DNA of 64,000 nt from Sporolactobacillus pectinivorans (lineage in GTDB: Bacteria > Bacillota > Bacilli > Bacillales > Sporolactobacillaceae). The stretch spans positions 3,693,343 to 3,757,342 of the forward strand of contig NZ_NXGA01000001.1 in NCBI RefSeq assembly GCF_002802965.1, read 5' to 3'. The notes beneath the pieces are model-generated. The model made no database searches, was not told where the DNA came from, and saw only the letters and a program-made list of their open reading frames with translations. Positions 27,460 through 35,288 of this stretch are shown here, piece by piece (the first letter of the stretch is position 1; the number at the start of each line of letters is the position of its first letter). Both the position numbers and the translations under genes were made by a program.

Positions 27460-28370
27460 TCGTGTTCCCCTCCCTCTACAAGTTCGAGGAAGCGTTGCTC
27501 AAGCGATGGCCGCTCAACACGCAAGTCCTCGACCACATCGCCGGCCGCCTCCACCCGGCTGAGCAGTTCGATGACGGAAGCCGCCGCATTGCGGCTGCGC
27601 CATTCCAGATAGCCGTCATGACTGCCGGTAAGCGTTGCCGCCGCAACAGCATCGCCCGCATGCAATGATTCGCCAGACGTGCGCAGCCGGATCAGCGTTT
27701 CCTCGTTGCCGTGTGCTGTGATTTCCTCCGGTGTCCCGCTGGCAACGATACGGCCATTGCGCAAAATGGCAAGCCGGTCGCACAATTCCTCCACTTCGGC
27801 CATGTCATGGCTCGCCATCAGAATCGTCATGCCAGCCTTCTTCATCTCGCGCACCGCTTCGTGCAAATGTGCCCGGCTTTGAACGTCAAGCCCGGCTGTC
27901 GGTTCATCAAGCACGAGCACGCGCGGCCGGCCGATCAAGGCAAGAATCAGGTGCACGCGCCGTCTCTGCCCGGTCGAGAGCTGGCGATATTGTTTCTTCA
28001 GCAGCGTTCCAGCATCAAATCGTTCAACAAGATCGCTGCACGATCCGGCGTGCTGGTAGGCGCGCATCAGTGCAATCGCCTCATCGACACGCATGCAGCC
28101 CGGAAGCGCCGCCGACTGGAGCTGAACACCGAGCCGGCGGCGCAGCGTGCGCCCGTCCGTCTGCGGATTGCAGCCGGCGATGCGGATGGCTCCGGCACTC
28201 GGTTGACGCAGTCCTTCCAGACATTCCAGCGTTGTCGTCTTGCCGGCGCCGTTTGCCCCGAGCAGTCCGAACACCTCACCGCTGCCAATCTGAAAATCAA
28301 TACCGTTCAGCGCAGTAAACGTGCCGTAATGCTTGACTAATCCCCTAACCGATACAACAATTTCAGTCAT
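27456..28370 (-). CDS. ABC exporter ATP-binding protein
   Basis: 304-residue ATPase of the DrrA/BcrA (ABC-2 partner) group. Walker A GLLGANGAGKTTT (about residue 40), Q-loop, signature LSTGQRRRVHL (about 138), Walker B VLVLDEPTAGLD and the switch His in MASHDMAEVEEL. The C-terminal extension of about 90 residues is usual for this group. ATG at 28370 is used because the domain begins there (TEIVVSVRGLVKHYG); a longer upstream frame is artefactual. The gene starts 8 bases before the MerR gene ends, so the three genes are one translationally coupled unit. Confidence 0.93.
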   Translation of the reverse strand: MTEIVVSVRGLVKHYGTFTALNGIDFQIGSGEVFGLLGANGAGKTTTLECLEGLRQPSAGAIRIAGCNPQTDGRTLRRRLGVQLQSAALPGCMRVDEAIALMRAYQHAGSCSDLVERFDAGTLLKKQYRQLSTGQRRRVHLILALIGRPRVLVLDEPTAGLDVQSRAHLHEAVREMKKAGMTILMASHDMAEVEELCDRLAILRNGRIVASGTPEEITAHGNEETLIRLRTSGESLHAGDAVAAATLTGSHDGYLEWRSRNAAASVIELLSRVEAAGDVVEDLRVERPSLEQRFLELVEGGEHE

Positions 28371-29196
28371 TCCAATCTGCCTCCGATCCGGTCTGAATAT
28401 TGTTCTTTTTAAAATAAATATCAAGTGCAGCAGACAGGAAATCGCGAATCGGTCCGCGCACCTGTTCTGCTTCCTCCGGCCAGTTGTCAACATCCTCACC
28501 GGAGGCCAGCAAAGTCTGCAGCAGCTCTTCACTGCCGCCGGTAAACTCCGTCACCATCTTCCACCACGCTTCGGCAAAAGCCTGACCTGCCGCTCCAGCG
28601 GGATCGACGTGCTCACGATAAAGTTGATGGAGCTGCTGAAACAGCGTGTTGGCCTTATCAGTAAATTCCCCTGCCTGATGCGAAGATGTAAAACGATTCA
28701 TCAGCTGCTGCAATTGATCGTCCTTAAAATAGCGAACAACAAATGTATAAGGATTGCCTTCTCTCATGAGTTCAAGAATAACAATCAGCTTCTCAAGACT
28801 GACGCTACTACCGTTTTCCGTCTCAGCAATGACCGTATTCAATGTACCAACAATTTGCTGCAGATTCTCAATCTTTCTGAACAGAATGTCACGCTGTTCG
28901 GTGAAAATCCGCTTAAAATCCGTCGCATCGCCTTGCTGTATGATGCTGCGGATCTCCTTGAGCGAGAAGCCAAGCCCTTTCAGAAAAAGCAGCTGCTGCA
29001 GTTTGAAAACGGCATCGCGTCCGTATATTCTTCTACCCCCTTCACTGAAGGTTGCTGGCAGCAGCCCATTTTGATCATAGTACTGCAACGTTCTGACACT
29101 GACACCAACGAGCTTCGCCAGCTCGCCGACTGTAAAATGACGTGCATCCGTCAATTCTCCTCCTGCCAATGTGTCAATTTGCCGATCATGCGTCAT
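28363..29196 (-). CDS. MerR-family regulator with TipAS-type ligand domain
   Basis: 277-residue activator. The MerR winged HTH is at about 21-90 (FTVGELAKLVGVSVRTLQYY, GLLPATFSEGGRR), followed by a dimerisation helix. The C-terminal 120 residues are helical with FTSSHQAGEFTDKANTLFQQ and AEAWWKMVTEF, the pattern of TipAS-like drug-binding domains. Such proteins bind a compound and untwist a long-spacer promoter. A promoter with a 19-base spacer and an inner palindrome lies just upstream, so autoregulation of the exporter operon is likely. First gene of the operon. Confidence 0.92.
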   Translation of the reverse strand: MTHDRQIDTLAGGELTDARHFTVGELAKLVGVSVRTLQYYDQNGLLPATFSEGGRRIYGRDAVFKLQQLLFLKGLGFSLKEIRSIIQQGDATDFKRIFTEQRDILFRKIENLQQIVGTLNTVIAETENGSSVSLEKLIVILELMREGNPYTFVVRYFKDDQLQQLMNRFTSSHQAGEFTDKANTLFQQLHQLYREHVDPAGAAGQAFAEAWWKMVTEFTGGSEELLQTLLASGEDVDNWPEEAEQVRGPIRDFLSAALDIYFKKNNIQTGSEADWND

Positions 29197-29248
29197 TCCA
29201 GTTCCTCTTTTCTCTCATTTGAAGCGGCCGCTCCTTCCGATTGCTCTT

Positions 29249-29279
29249 ATTGTAGTACGCAACGTTACGTCACAAGCAA
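29249..29279 (-). promoter_or_regulatory. MerR-type promoter with 19-bp spacer
   Basis: On the minus strand TTGCTT (29279-29274), a 19-base spacer and TACAAT (29254-29249). The spacer contains ACGTAACGTTGCGT, a near-palindrome centred on AACGTT. Over-long spacers carrying the operator are the hallmark of MerR-activated promoters; it drives the regulator-exporter operon. Confidence 0.75.
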
Positions 29280-29667
29280 GTGATTTTTTGAAGAAATGTG
29301 AGGTCCTACAGATGGCATCATCCGATCAGTCTTTCAGGTTTTCTTTTCAGCTCACGTTTGCATGTACACTTTATTGCATGAACTCTGAAAAATCTATCAA
29401 ATCAAATTCTTTAAGTGTAGCTACGCCTTTCATTCTTCATTTTGTGGGGCCTTGTTGTTAGTGTATTAAAAAGCTTGCAAGTGACGCATCGTAACGGCGT
29501 AGGATGAACACATGCAGTTTTCTGGAAGGCGAGAAAACGACGCATGCCAGAAACAGAGTAAGAGTCAACGGTCCATAAAGGAAGCCACGCTTCTCGTCTG
29601 GGTACGTAGACTTTTGCACGTGCAGCGTTCAAAAGTGCCCGTCATATTCAATTAAGGGGGAAGCATT

Positions 29668-29820
29668 ATGGCCATTATCTTCGTTGTTGTATTACTCTTC
29701 TTTGGTCTGAGATTTTTGATTAAGCCGGGGAAGCTTCAAAAGTCCGGACGTATGATCGGAGCGATGCTCTGCGTGATTGCAGTTATTATCTGGTATTTGC
29801 AGACCTATCCAATAAAGTGA
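29668..29820 (+). CDS. Small two-helix membrane protein, 50 residues
   Basis: A short gene with AAGGGGG 8 bases before ATG. The product has two hydrophobic segments: residues 2-16 (AIIFVVVLLFFGLRFLI) and 30-44 (MIGAMLCVIAVIIWYL), joined by a basic loop KPGKLQKSGR. Clean start, ribosome binding site and hydrophobic pattern make it a credible gene. The function is unknown; Bacillota genomes hold many such proteins. The flanks (29280-29667 and 29821-30030) show no other supportable gene. Confidence 0.7.
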   Translation: MAIIFVVVLLFFGLRFLIKPGKLQKSGRMIGAMLCVIAVIIWYLQTYPIK

Positions 29821-30034
29821 TTAGAAATTATTTAGCTGACAAGCTAAATTACATTAAGCATCAGTTCAGTCCGTTGTTCTTAGTCTGCGTCCTACTGAAA
29901 TAGTCAATATATAATACAAAAAAGAGGAAAAAAGTTTGTTTAAGTGTCCAGTCAGTGATTGATTCAAAAGTATCTATTAAGCCTTAAACTACATCAGTAT
30001 GCCTATCGCACTATCGCACCCAAAGTGACACATA

Positions 30035-30071
30035 AAAGGCTGCCTGAATGTCTTTTTCAGACAGCTTTTAG
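30035..30071 (+). terminator. Hairpin with T-rich flanks
   Basis: AAAAGGCTGCCTGAA can pair with TTCAGACAGCTTTT around a short T-rich loop, with one bulge. It lies 215 bases past the small membrane gene and before the acetyltransferase 3' end; it could serve either strand. Confidence 0.5.
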
Positions 30072-30143
30072 TGATTTTCAAAAAAAACATCACAAATTGC
30101 TAAACTCATTCATTATATAAATCTCCTAGAAATCTGTTTCTTT

Positions 30144-30210
30144 TATTGCACAGTATTCGTCTACCCCACAATATGGCTCTTTACTGAGAATAGAACTACT
30201 GCGCAACAGT
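30144..30210. repeat. Palindromic intergenic repeat, copy 2
   Basis: ATTGCACAGTA (from 30146) and TACTGCGCAACAGT (about 30197-30210) are inverted copies of the same core about 40 bases apart, just past the acetyltransferase stop. Confidence 0.45.
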
Positions 30211-30219
30211 GTGAATATC

Positions 30220-30741
30220 TTATTGGTCAATGAACAGCCCCATTGCAAAACAGTCATAAAATATTCCGTCAATTAAAAAATCTCTTTTTATTGTTCCTTC
30301 TTTAACAAACCCAAATTTCTTATATAAATGAATTGCCTTCTCATTATCAGTACGTACTCTCAAGTTAATTTTTCTTATGACCCTTGAACTTTTGCTCCAC
30401 TCTATGAATGTAGATAATAATTTAGTTCCAATTCCTCTTCCTCCATAATTTTTTAGAACAGTAATTCCAAATTCACCTGTATGAGCTACCCTAACTTTTG
30501 TACCTCCTGAAAACTTAAGATTTCCAACAATTTCCCCGTTCAATTCAGCCACCAAGTTTATTGCGTTATTTCTTTTATAAATTGACTCGATACTCTTTTC
30601 AAGTTTTACGATATTCAACTGCAATTCTTCAACAAATCGAAATGTTAAAAAGTTGGATTCAGTTCCAATTTTATTCAGATATGAAAACATTTCAGAAGCA
30701 TCTTCTTTTACTGCTTCTCTAATTATTATGTCTTTTTCCAT
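30220..30741 (-). CDS. GNAT-family N-acetyltransferase
   Basis: 173-residue acetyl-CoA-dependent transferase. Motif A, which binds the CoA pyrophosphate, is NYGGRGIGTKLLSTFIEW (about 105-122), and motif B is around LRVRTDNEKAIHLYKKFGF. RimJ/RimL-like N-terminal IIIREAVKEDASEMF is also typical. AGGAG lies upstream; a TTG two codons earlier is an alternative start. The DNA is strongly AT-rich, unlike the MerR-ABC operon next door, and it stands alone. The acceptor could be a small amine, antibiotic or protein N-terminus. Confidence 0.85.
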   Translation of the reverse strand: MEKDIIIREAVKEDASEMFSYLNKIGTESNFLTFRFVEELQLNIVKLEKSIESIYKRNNAINLVAELNGEIVGNLKFSGGTKVRVAHTGEFGITVLKNYGGRGIGTKLLSTFIEWSKSSRVIRKINLRVRTDNEKAIHLYKKFGFVKEGTIKRDFLIDGIFYDCFAMGLFIDQ

Positions 30742-30957
30742 TGTCAAAGCTCTCCTCTTATTACGTTTTATGCATCGACTGCGCTATACTTTTATTCCAT
30801 TTAACACCTAATGCCCACCGCTAGACAACCAATGGAGGTGTACAGAAATTTTGTTTGTCACTATATTTATAATTTTTTAACAGAAATACCCACTTTTTTG
30901 CTATAAAATAAAATGGTCGAGTGGTTTGAATGAATTGCTGCTTGTAGAGGGGAAAAC

Positions 30958-31587
30958 GTGGTGACCTACAATGATGCATTTGTTGAGAAAATCAAACACG
31001 AAAAAGTAAGCTTCAAGGAAATTGAAAAGATGTCGAAACTCTTAGTGAAAAATCTTTCAATTGATCAGTGCGATGAAATGGCTGAAAATCTTTATTCATC
31101 CTCTCATTACCAAGTAAGGGAATTATCCGTTTTTACTTTAGGTCTCATCTCATCCCAAATGGAAAAAGCACTAAATTATTTAAAGAAAAATGTAAGTCTT
31201 GATGAAAACTGGCGTGTTCAAGAAATTTTAGCAAAAGCGTTTGATATCTATTGTCATAATCAGGGTTACGAGAAGTCATTGCCGATTATAAATAGTTGGT
31301 TAGCTGATGAAAATCCAAATGTAAGAAGGGCCGTTACTGAAGGACTACGAATTTGGACGAACAGAGAATATTTTAAGCAAAATCCTGAGCAGGCAATTTG
31401 TTTATTATCAAATCTTAAATATGATGAAAGCGAATATGTCAGAAAATCAGTGGGAAATGCTCTGAAAGATATAAGTAAAAAACACAAAGAACTAGTGATT
31501 TCAGAGTTAAGCAAGTGGGAGCTGAACCAAAAATCTATTAATCAGGTCTATAAATTTGCCACAAAATATATCAACAACAAGGGATGA
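30958..31587 (+). CDS. HEAT-repeat protein, AlkD-like DNA alkylation repair family
   Basis: 209-residue all-helical protein with tandem HEAT-like repeats: HYQVRELSVFTLGLI, ENWRVQEILAKAFD, NPNVRRAVTEGLRIW and SEYVRKSVGNALKDI. The order and the VRRAVTEGLR and VRKSVGNALKD motifs match AlkC/AlkD-like DNA glycosylase relatives, where the repeat surface grips DNA. It is a little shorter than typical AlkD (about 235). A GTG at 30958 or 30961 follows GAGGGG. Glycosylase activity is inference; some members have other roles. AT-rich, alone in its direction. Confidence 0.75.
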   Translation: MVTYNDAFVEKIKHEKVSFKEIEKMSKLLVKNLSIDQCDEMAENLYSSSHYQVRELSVFTLGLISSQMEKALNYLKKNVSLDENWRVQEILAKAFDIYCHNQGYEKSLPIINSWLADENPNVRRAVTEGLRIWTNREYFKQNPEQAICLLSNLKYDESEYVRKSVGNALKDISKKHKELVISELSKWELNQKSINQVYKFATKYINNKG

Positions 31588-32460
31588 GCCAGATTGATTA
31601 ACTATGATAACTTTTTCTTGGGCGTAAAGGTGTGATTTCAAACTAATTTGACTGATATTCTACTCGTTTCGTCTGATGCATTCTCAGTTTCCGCTTATAA
31701 GACACGGCTAATAAACTGCGGAGCCCGCTGGCTCTGTCCGAAAATGGAAAAAACTTTATCATGAACGGACATGTTTATTCTGATATTTATACAAATAAGA
31801 ACCCTCATTGAAAACTGTTTCAGATTATTGAAATTTATAAGGGGATGTTAAACTTGAAGTAACTCATAATTTTATTTACACTACCACATATTTTACAAAT
31901 ACGCCTGTTGCACGTGCAGAAATGACGTCTTAATCCCTAGTAATTAAAGCCAATATAATGTGCCAGCTATATCATCCTCATTACCACATTACCACCGATT
32001 GCTGATAACTTTACCGCATTTACCCAAGGTGTTTTCCAGACAAAGAAATTCCAACAGATCATCTATAATGTTTTTTATTAACCCAACTTGCGCACCTCAA
32101 CAAGATTAACTAAGCCCTGATTTTATTTAAATTGATCAACAGCAGTACGCGCGATAATCATTCGTAACTTCTGTTTATAATTAATTGAAACTATCCGCGA
32201 AAAATAACGTACTTAGAAGAGACATTGAAAGCGAAAAAATTATGTTATCAATCCATCGCTTTTTGGCACAGGGATTACGCACGAATCACAATCAGTGGAT
32301 TCGTGATTTATTCAAAATCCAACATTTTCACTGTGCTCAAAAGTAAGCGGACTGTGCGATTGATCCATCAACGCCTGCGTCAGTTCTTAGTCAGGCTCAG
32401 GTCTCTTTTCAGAGACAACTGCTGTATCTGGCTGAACAATTGTCCCAGGTAAAATTCTGA
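31588..32460 (+). other. Non-coding stretch with a gene remnant at its end
   Basis: No intact gene over about 870 bases. From 32347 to the TGA at 32460 an open stretch of 37 codons reads SVLSQAQVSFQRQLLYLAEQ and ends QVKF, right before the acyl-CoA ligase region. It looks like the tail of a lost upstream gene; its family is not recognised. Confidence 0.35.
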
Positions 32461-32481
32461 ATGATCAACAGGCGGAGGAGC

Positions 32482-34140
32482 ATGAATTTGAGAATAAAAA
32501 AGTTGAACAAGGCCACACGGTACACTGATTTTCGGGAAATGATTTACTCTAGTGCAGAGAAGTTCAGGAAAAAGCCTGCCTTTCAGATAAAGATTGGGAA
32601 CGGGAGCTATCGGTATGTGACTTATTTTCAATTTAAAGAGGGGTACAGAACGCTAGGCACGCATTTTCTCAATCTTGGCTTGCTTGGTAAGCGAATCGCA
32701 GTCGTTGGAAAAAACAGCTATGCATGGGTGCTGCACTATGCTTGCGCCGCTACAGTCGGTGTGGCTGTTCCAATCGATTGCGAACTTTCACCGGAAGATA
32801 TGCATCATTTCATTGTCAGTGCCGACTGCGCGGCGGTGTGCGCAGACAAAGAGATACTCGAACAACTAAGACCGATGATCAGCAGTGAACGATTGCTTTT
32901 GTCTTTGCAGGACACCCTGCCACCTATGCCTGCAAATGATACGCGAATTGACACCGTTCCAATTGCTGAAGATGAAATGAGTGTGCTGATTTTCACTTCA
33001 GGCACTACCGGGAAGCCAAAAGGTGTGTGCCTTTCTCAAAAAAATATTTGCGCGAATATTTTTTCGACCTCACAAATTGTAAAGATTACGTCACGCGACA
33101 AAACCCTCTCAATCCTGCCCCTTTGTCATACGTACGAGTGCACATTGGACTGTCTGCTTATTCTGTCACGCGGAGCATGTATTGCTTACGCAGACAGCCT
33201 GAATGCCATTCGCCGTAACATTATTGAATACAGGCCGACCATTCTCGTCGTAGTTCCCGCGCTGCTTCAGCTTTTAGACAAGCGGATTCATGCGGCTATC
33301 TTAAAGAGTTGTCCAGCAAAGTATCAATCAAAGCTCAAAACCTCTTCCATTTCAATGGCGCTTCGAGATTTTCCTGCGCTTATAAGAATGGTCATCCGTC
33401 GAAAAGTAAATAAATCGCTCGGGGGCAAAATTCATACGTGCATTGTCGGCGGGGCTGATCTCTCTTCTGCTGTGGTAGAGGACTTCCTGGCGCTTGGTAT
33501 TCGGGCTTTGCAGGGCTATGGGCTCACTGAATCTGCCCCTCTGCTGGCGGGAAATAATGATTTTTATTTCAATGCCAAATCTACCGGCGTTGCTATTCCT
33601 GGCGTCAAATTGATGATAGACAGTCCAAATGAAGCCGGGGTCGGCGAAATTCTTGCCAAGGGCGATAACATCATGCTTGGTTACTATAACGATCCGGTGG
33701 CCACGGCCGACACTTTCAGCAACGGCTATTTCCGGACCGGTGATTTGGGATGCATCGATAGAGACGGGGCTTTGTATATCAAAGGGCGTATGAAGAATGT
33801 GATCGTAACAGCTAATGGCAAAAACATTTATCCCGAGGAATTGGAAGCGCGGCTCTTGGAAAAGGAAACGATCAGTGAAGCACTTATTCTTACCGGAAAT
33901 GATCGCAATGGAGGTGCCTGCGTGAAGGCCAAAATATTCCCGGACATTGATTGTGTTGCCAAAATAATCGGTCATCTTCCTGCAAAAGAAGAAATACAAG
34001 CCATGGTAAAATCGATTGTTGATGAAGTGAACAAAAAAATGCCGGATTATAAACACATCCGTGTGTTTGAAGTTCTTGAAAAAGGATTTGAAAAAACAAC
34101 GACACGGAAAGTCAGGCGATGTGGTATGAACCTCGCCTGA
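32482..34140 (+). CDS. AMP-dependent synthetase / acyl-CoA ligase
   Basis: 552-residue adenylate-forming enzyme, long-chain acyl-CoA synthetase-like. Core motifs: A3 P-loop IFTSGTTGKPKGVCLS (about 177), A5 GYGLTESAPLLAG (about 345), A7 YFRTGDLGCID (about 412), A8 GRMKNVIVTANGKNIYPEEL (about 430) and an A10 region TTTRKVRR at the end. The substrate acid is not predictable; fatty acids are the default. Start ATG 32482 follows GGCGGAGG very closely; ATG 32461 is an alternative. Stands alone downstream of debris, so a lost partner gene is possible. Confidence 0.88.
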   Translation: MNLRIKKLNKATRYTDFREMIYSSAEKFRKKPAFQIKIGNGSYRYVTYFQFKEGYRTLGTHFLNLGLLGKRIAVVGKNSYAWVLHYACAATVGVAVPIDCELSPEDMHHFIVSADCAAVCADKEILEQLRPMISSERLLLSLQDTLPPMPANDTRIDTVPIAEDEMSVLIFTSGTTGKPKGVCLSQKNICANIFSTSQIVKITSRDKTLSILPLCHTYECTLDCLLILSRGACIAYADSLNAIRRNIIEYRPTILVVVPALLQLLDKRIHAAILKSCPAKYQSKLKTSSISMALRDFPALIRMVIRRKVNKSLGGKIHTCIVGGADLSSAVVEDFLALGIRALQGYGLTESAPLLAGNNDFYFNAKSTGVAIPGVKLMIDSPNEAGVGEILAKGDNIMLGYYNDPVATADTFSNGYFRTGDLGCIDRDGALYIKGRMKNVIVTANGKNIYPEELEARLLEKETISEALILTGNDRNGGACVKAKIFPDIDCVAKIIGHLPAKEEIQAMVKSIVDEVNKKMPDYKHIRVFEVLEKGFEKTTTRKVRRCGMNLA

Positions 34141-34410
34141 TTGCATCTGGCAAACGAAAAGAATCCCATTTGCCGAAAGAACAGCACCCACGTCGGATGA
34201 TGTTATTCGTTCGTAATACTTGATGACGGCCAACTCGAAGGAGTTAGCTGTATATACCGTCCGCATTCAATAGGTAAAGTCTTTCCATCTTTTTTCTTCA
34301 GAGGATTTTTTAGCGCTGTTCCAGCAATGCGCGTAAAAGTTCTCTTTTTTCTTTTGATTCGTCATGAAAACGGTGGCCGAACAATTGAATGTCATGATAA
34401 CTTATTTGAA

Positions 34411-34442
34411 TTGTTGCGCAGTAAGGGCGTACTGCGCAACAA
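34411..34442. repeat. Perfect 13-bp palindrome (repeat family copy 3)
   Basis: TTGTTGCGCAGTA (34411-34423), loop AGGGCG and TACTGCGCAACAA (34430-34442). It is the best-preserved member of the intergenic TGCGCAGTA family; a weaker copy lies at 34603-34636. Confidence 0.75.
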
Positions 34443-34474
34443 ATAAAGTACCTGTATCTAGCAATACCTCATGC

Positions 34475-34570
34475 GTTTCGATGCAACCCAGGAAATTAGG
34501 TGCAACCATTTCAGTACGGCTCGAAACGACTCGAAAAATTAGGTGCGACTTTCTCCGGATTAGATGCGAC
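34475..34570. repeat. Cluster of ATTAGGTGCGAC-like direct repeats
   Basis: AAATTAGGTGCAAC (34493-34506), AAATTAGGTGCGAC (34536-34549) and GGATTAGATGCGAC (34557-34570), with weaker units ending at 34487 and 34529. Unit ends are about 19-23 bases apart. Multiple short terminal repeats of this type are found at ends of IS21-family elements; no transposase is present here, so it would be a relic. Confidence 0.5.
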
Positions 34571-34704
34571 TTCGGTTCATATCAGTCGTTCAAATAAATT
34601 TCACTGTTGCGCGGCAGAACGCGAACTGCGTAACTGAATGTCTTTAATGCCCAGTTATAGACTTCCTGTCCACTTTGCACTGCAAAACAATTTAATAAAT
34701 TATA

Positions 34705-34732
34705 TTGACATACGAATAGTATGAATTATAAT
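34705..34732 (+). promoter_or_regulatory. Strong promoter of the SAM riboswitch transcript
   Basis: TTGACA (34705-34710), a 16-base spacer and TATAAT (34727-34732), both hexamers perfect. About 100 bases of leader precede the riboswitch. Confidence 0.85.
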
Positions 34733-34830
34733 TTAGCTAATGATCAGCGCAACAAAAGTCCGGAACGCGTCCGGGCATGGTCAGGCAGAAACGTTTCGCA
34801 AGACCTGTTTTTAAAAATGAATATCAACAT

Positions 34831-34980
34831 TCTTATCAAGAGCGGCGGAGGGACTGGCCCAATGAAACCCGACAACCAGCACAGTGTGTATGGTGTCAAT
34901 TCCAACAGATTAAATTCTGACAGATAAGAAGAGACGGCAAAAAGGCTGCTTTTCTGATTCTGTGAAAAGGAGCCTTATTT
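34831..34980 (+). ncRNA. SAM-I riboswitch (S-box) with terminator
   Basis: P1 arms CTTATCAAG (from 34832) and the matching GATAAGAAG end (about 34923-34930) enclose the S-box core GGAGGGACTGGCCC, ATGAAACCC, ACAACC and AATTCCAACAG, in canonical order. A terminator hairpin follows: AAGGCT-G-CTTTTC (34942-34954) with GAAAAG-G-AGCCTT (34964-34976), tail ATTTATG, a poor T run. High S-adenosylmethionine should end transcription here. The next gene, 308 bases on, is the binding protein of an Opp-type importer. Confidence 0.93.
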
Positions 34981-35288
34981 ATGTCTCTATATACCCAACT
35001 TTAAATTTTCCCAGCTAAATTGGGACAGATAATGCTCAATAGAACTGGGCAGAAACGCAAACTATCAATAGAGTTAACCAATCCCCATCTTTTTGATTCA
35101 GCCAGGTGAGTGCGACGATCACAGAATGTATGGCAAGGTATGATCATCGGCGCTGCAGCGGTTCTGCCAGGATAAAAGAATAATATCTCGCAAAGACAAT
35201 TGTTATGTAACTGACGAACAGATTGAGATCAGGAGAATCATAAAGCCGGTTTCATAGATTTAAAAATAATTTACGAGGAGGCGTATCA
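34981..35288 (+). other. Leader between SAM riboswitch and the importer operon
   Basis: No intact gene. A short open piece at about 35139-35175 reads MIIGAAAVLPG before a stop and might be a gene end or chance. No second clear promoter was found, so read-through from the riboswitch is the simplest model. GAGGAGGCG just before 35289 is the ribosome binding site of the next gene. Confidence 0.4.

Noticed and set aside
27711..28340. Long plus-strand frames of 195-209 codons
   Set aside because: Antisense to the GC-rich ABC ATPase gene; high GC creates long false frames there.
28333..29283. 316-codon plus-strand frame
   Set aside because: Antisense to the MerR gene; low-complexity translation and no ribosome binding site.
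33352..34266. 304-codon minus-strand frame
   Set aside because: Antisense to the acyl-CoA ligase, whose motifs prove the plus-strand frame.
34721..34927. Open frame of 68 codons
   Set aside because: It runs over a promoter -10 and the SAM-I riboswitch, has no ribosome binding site and no recognisable protein.
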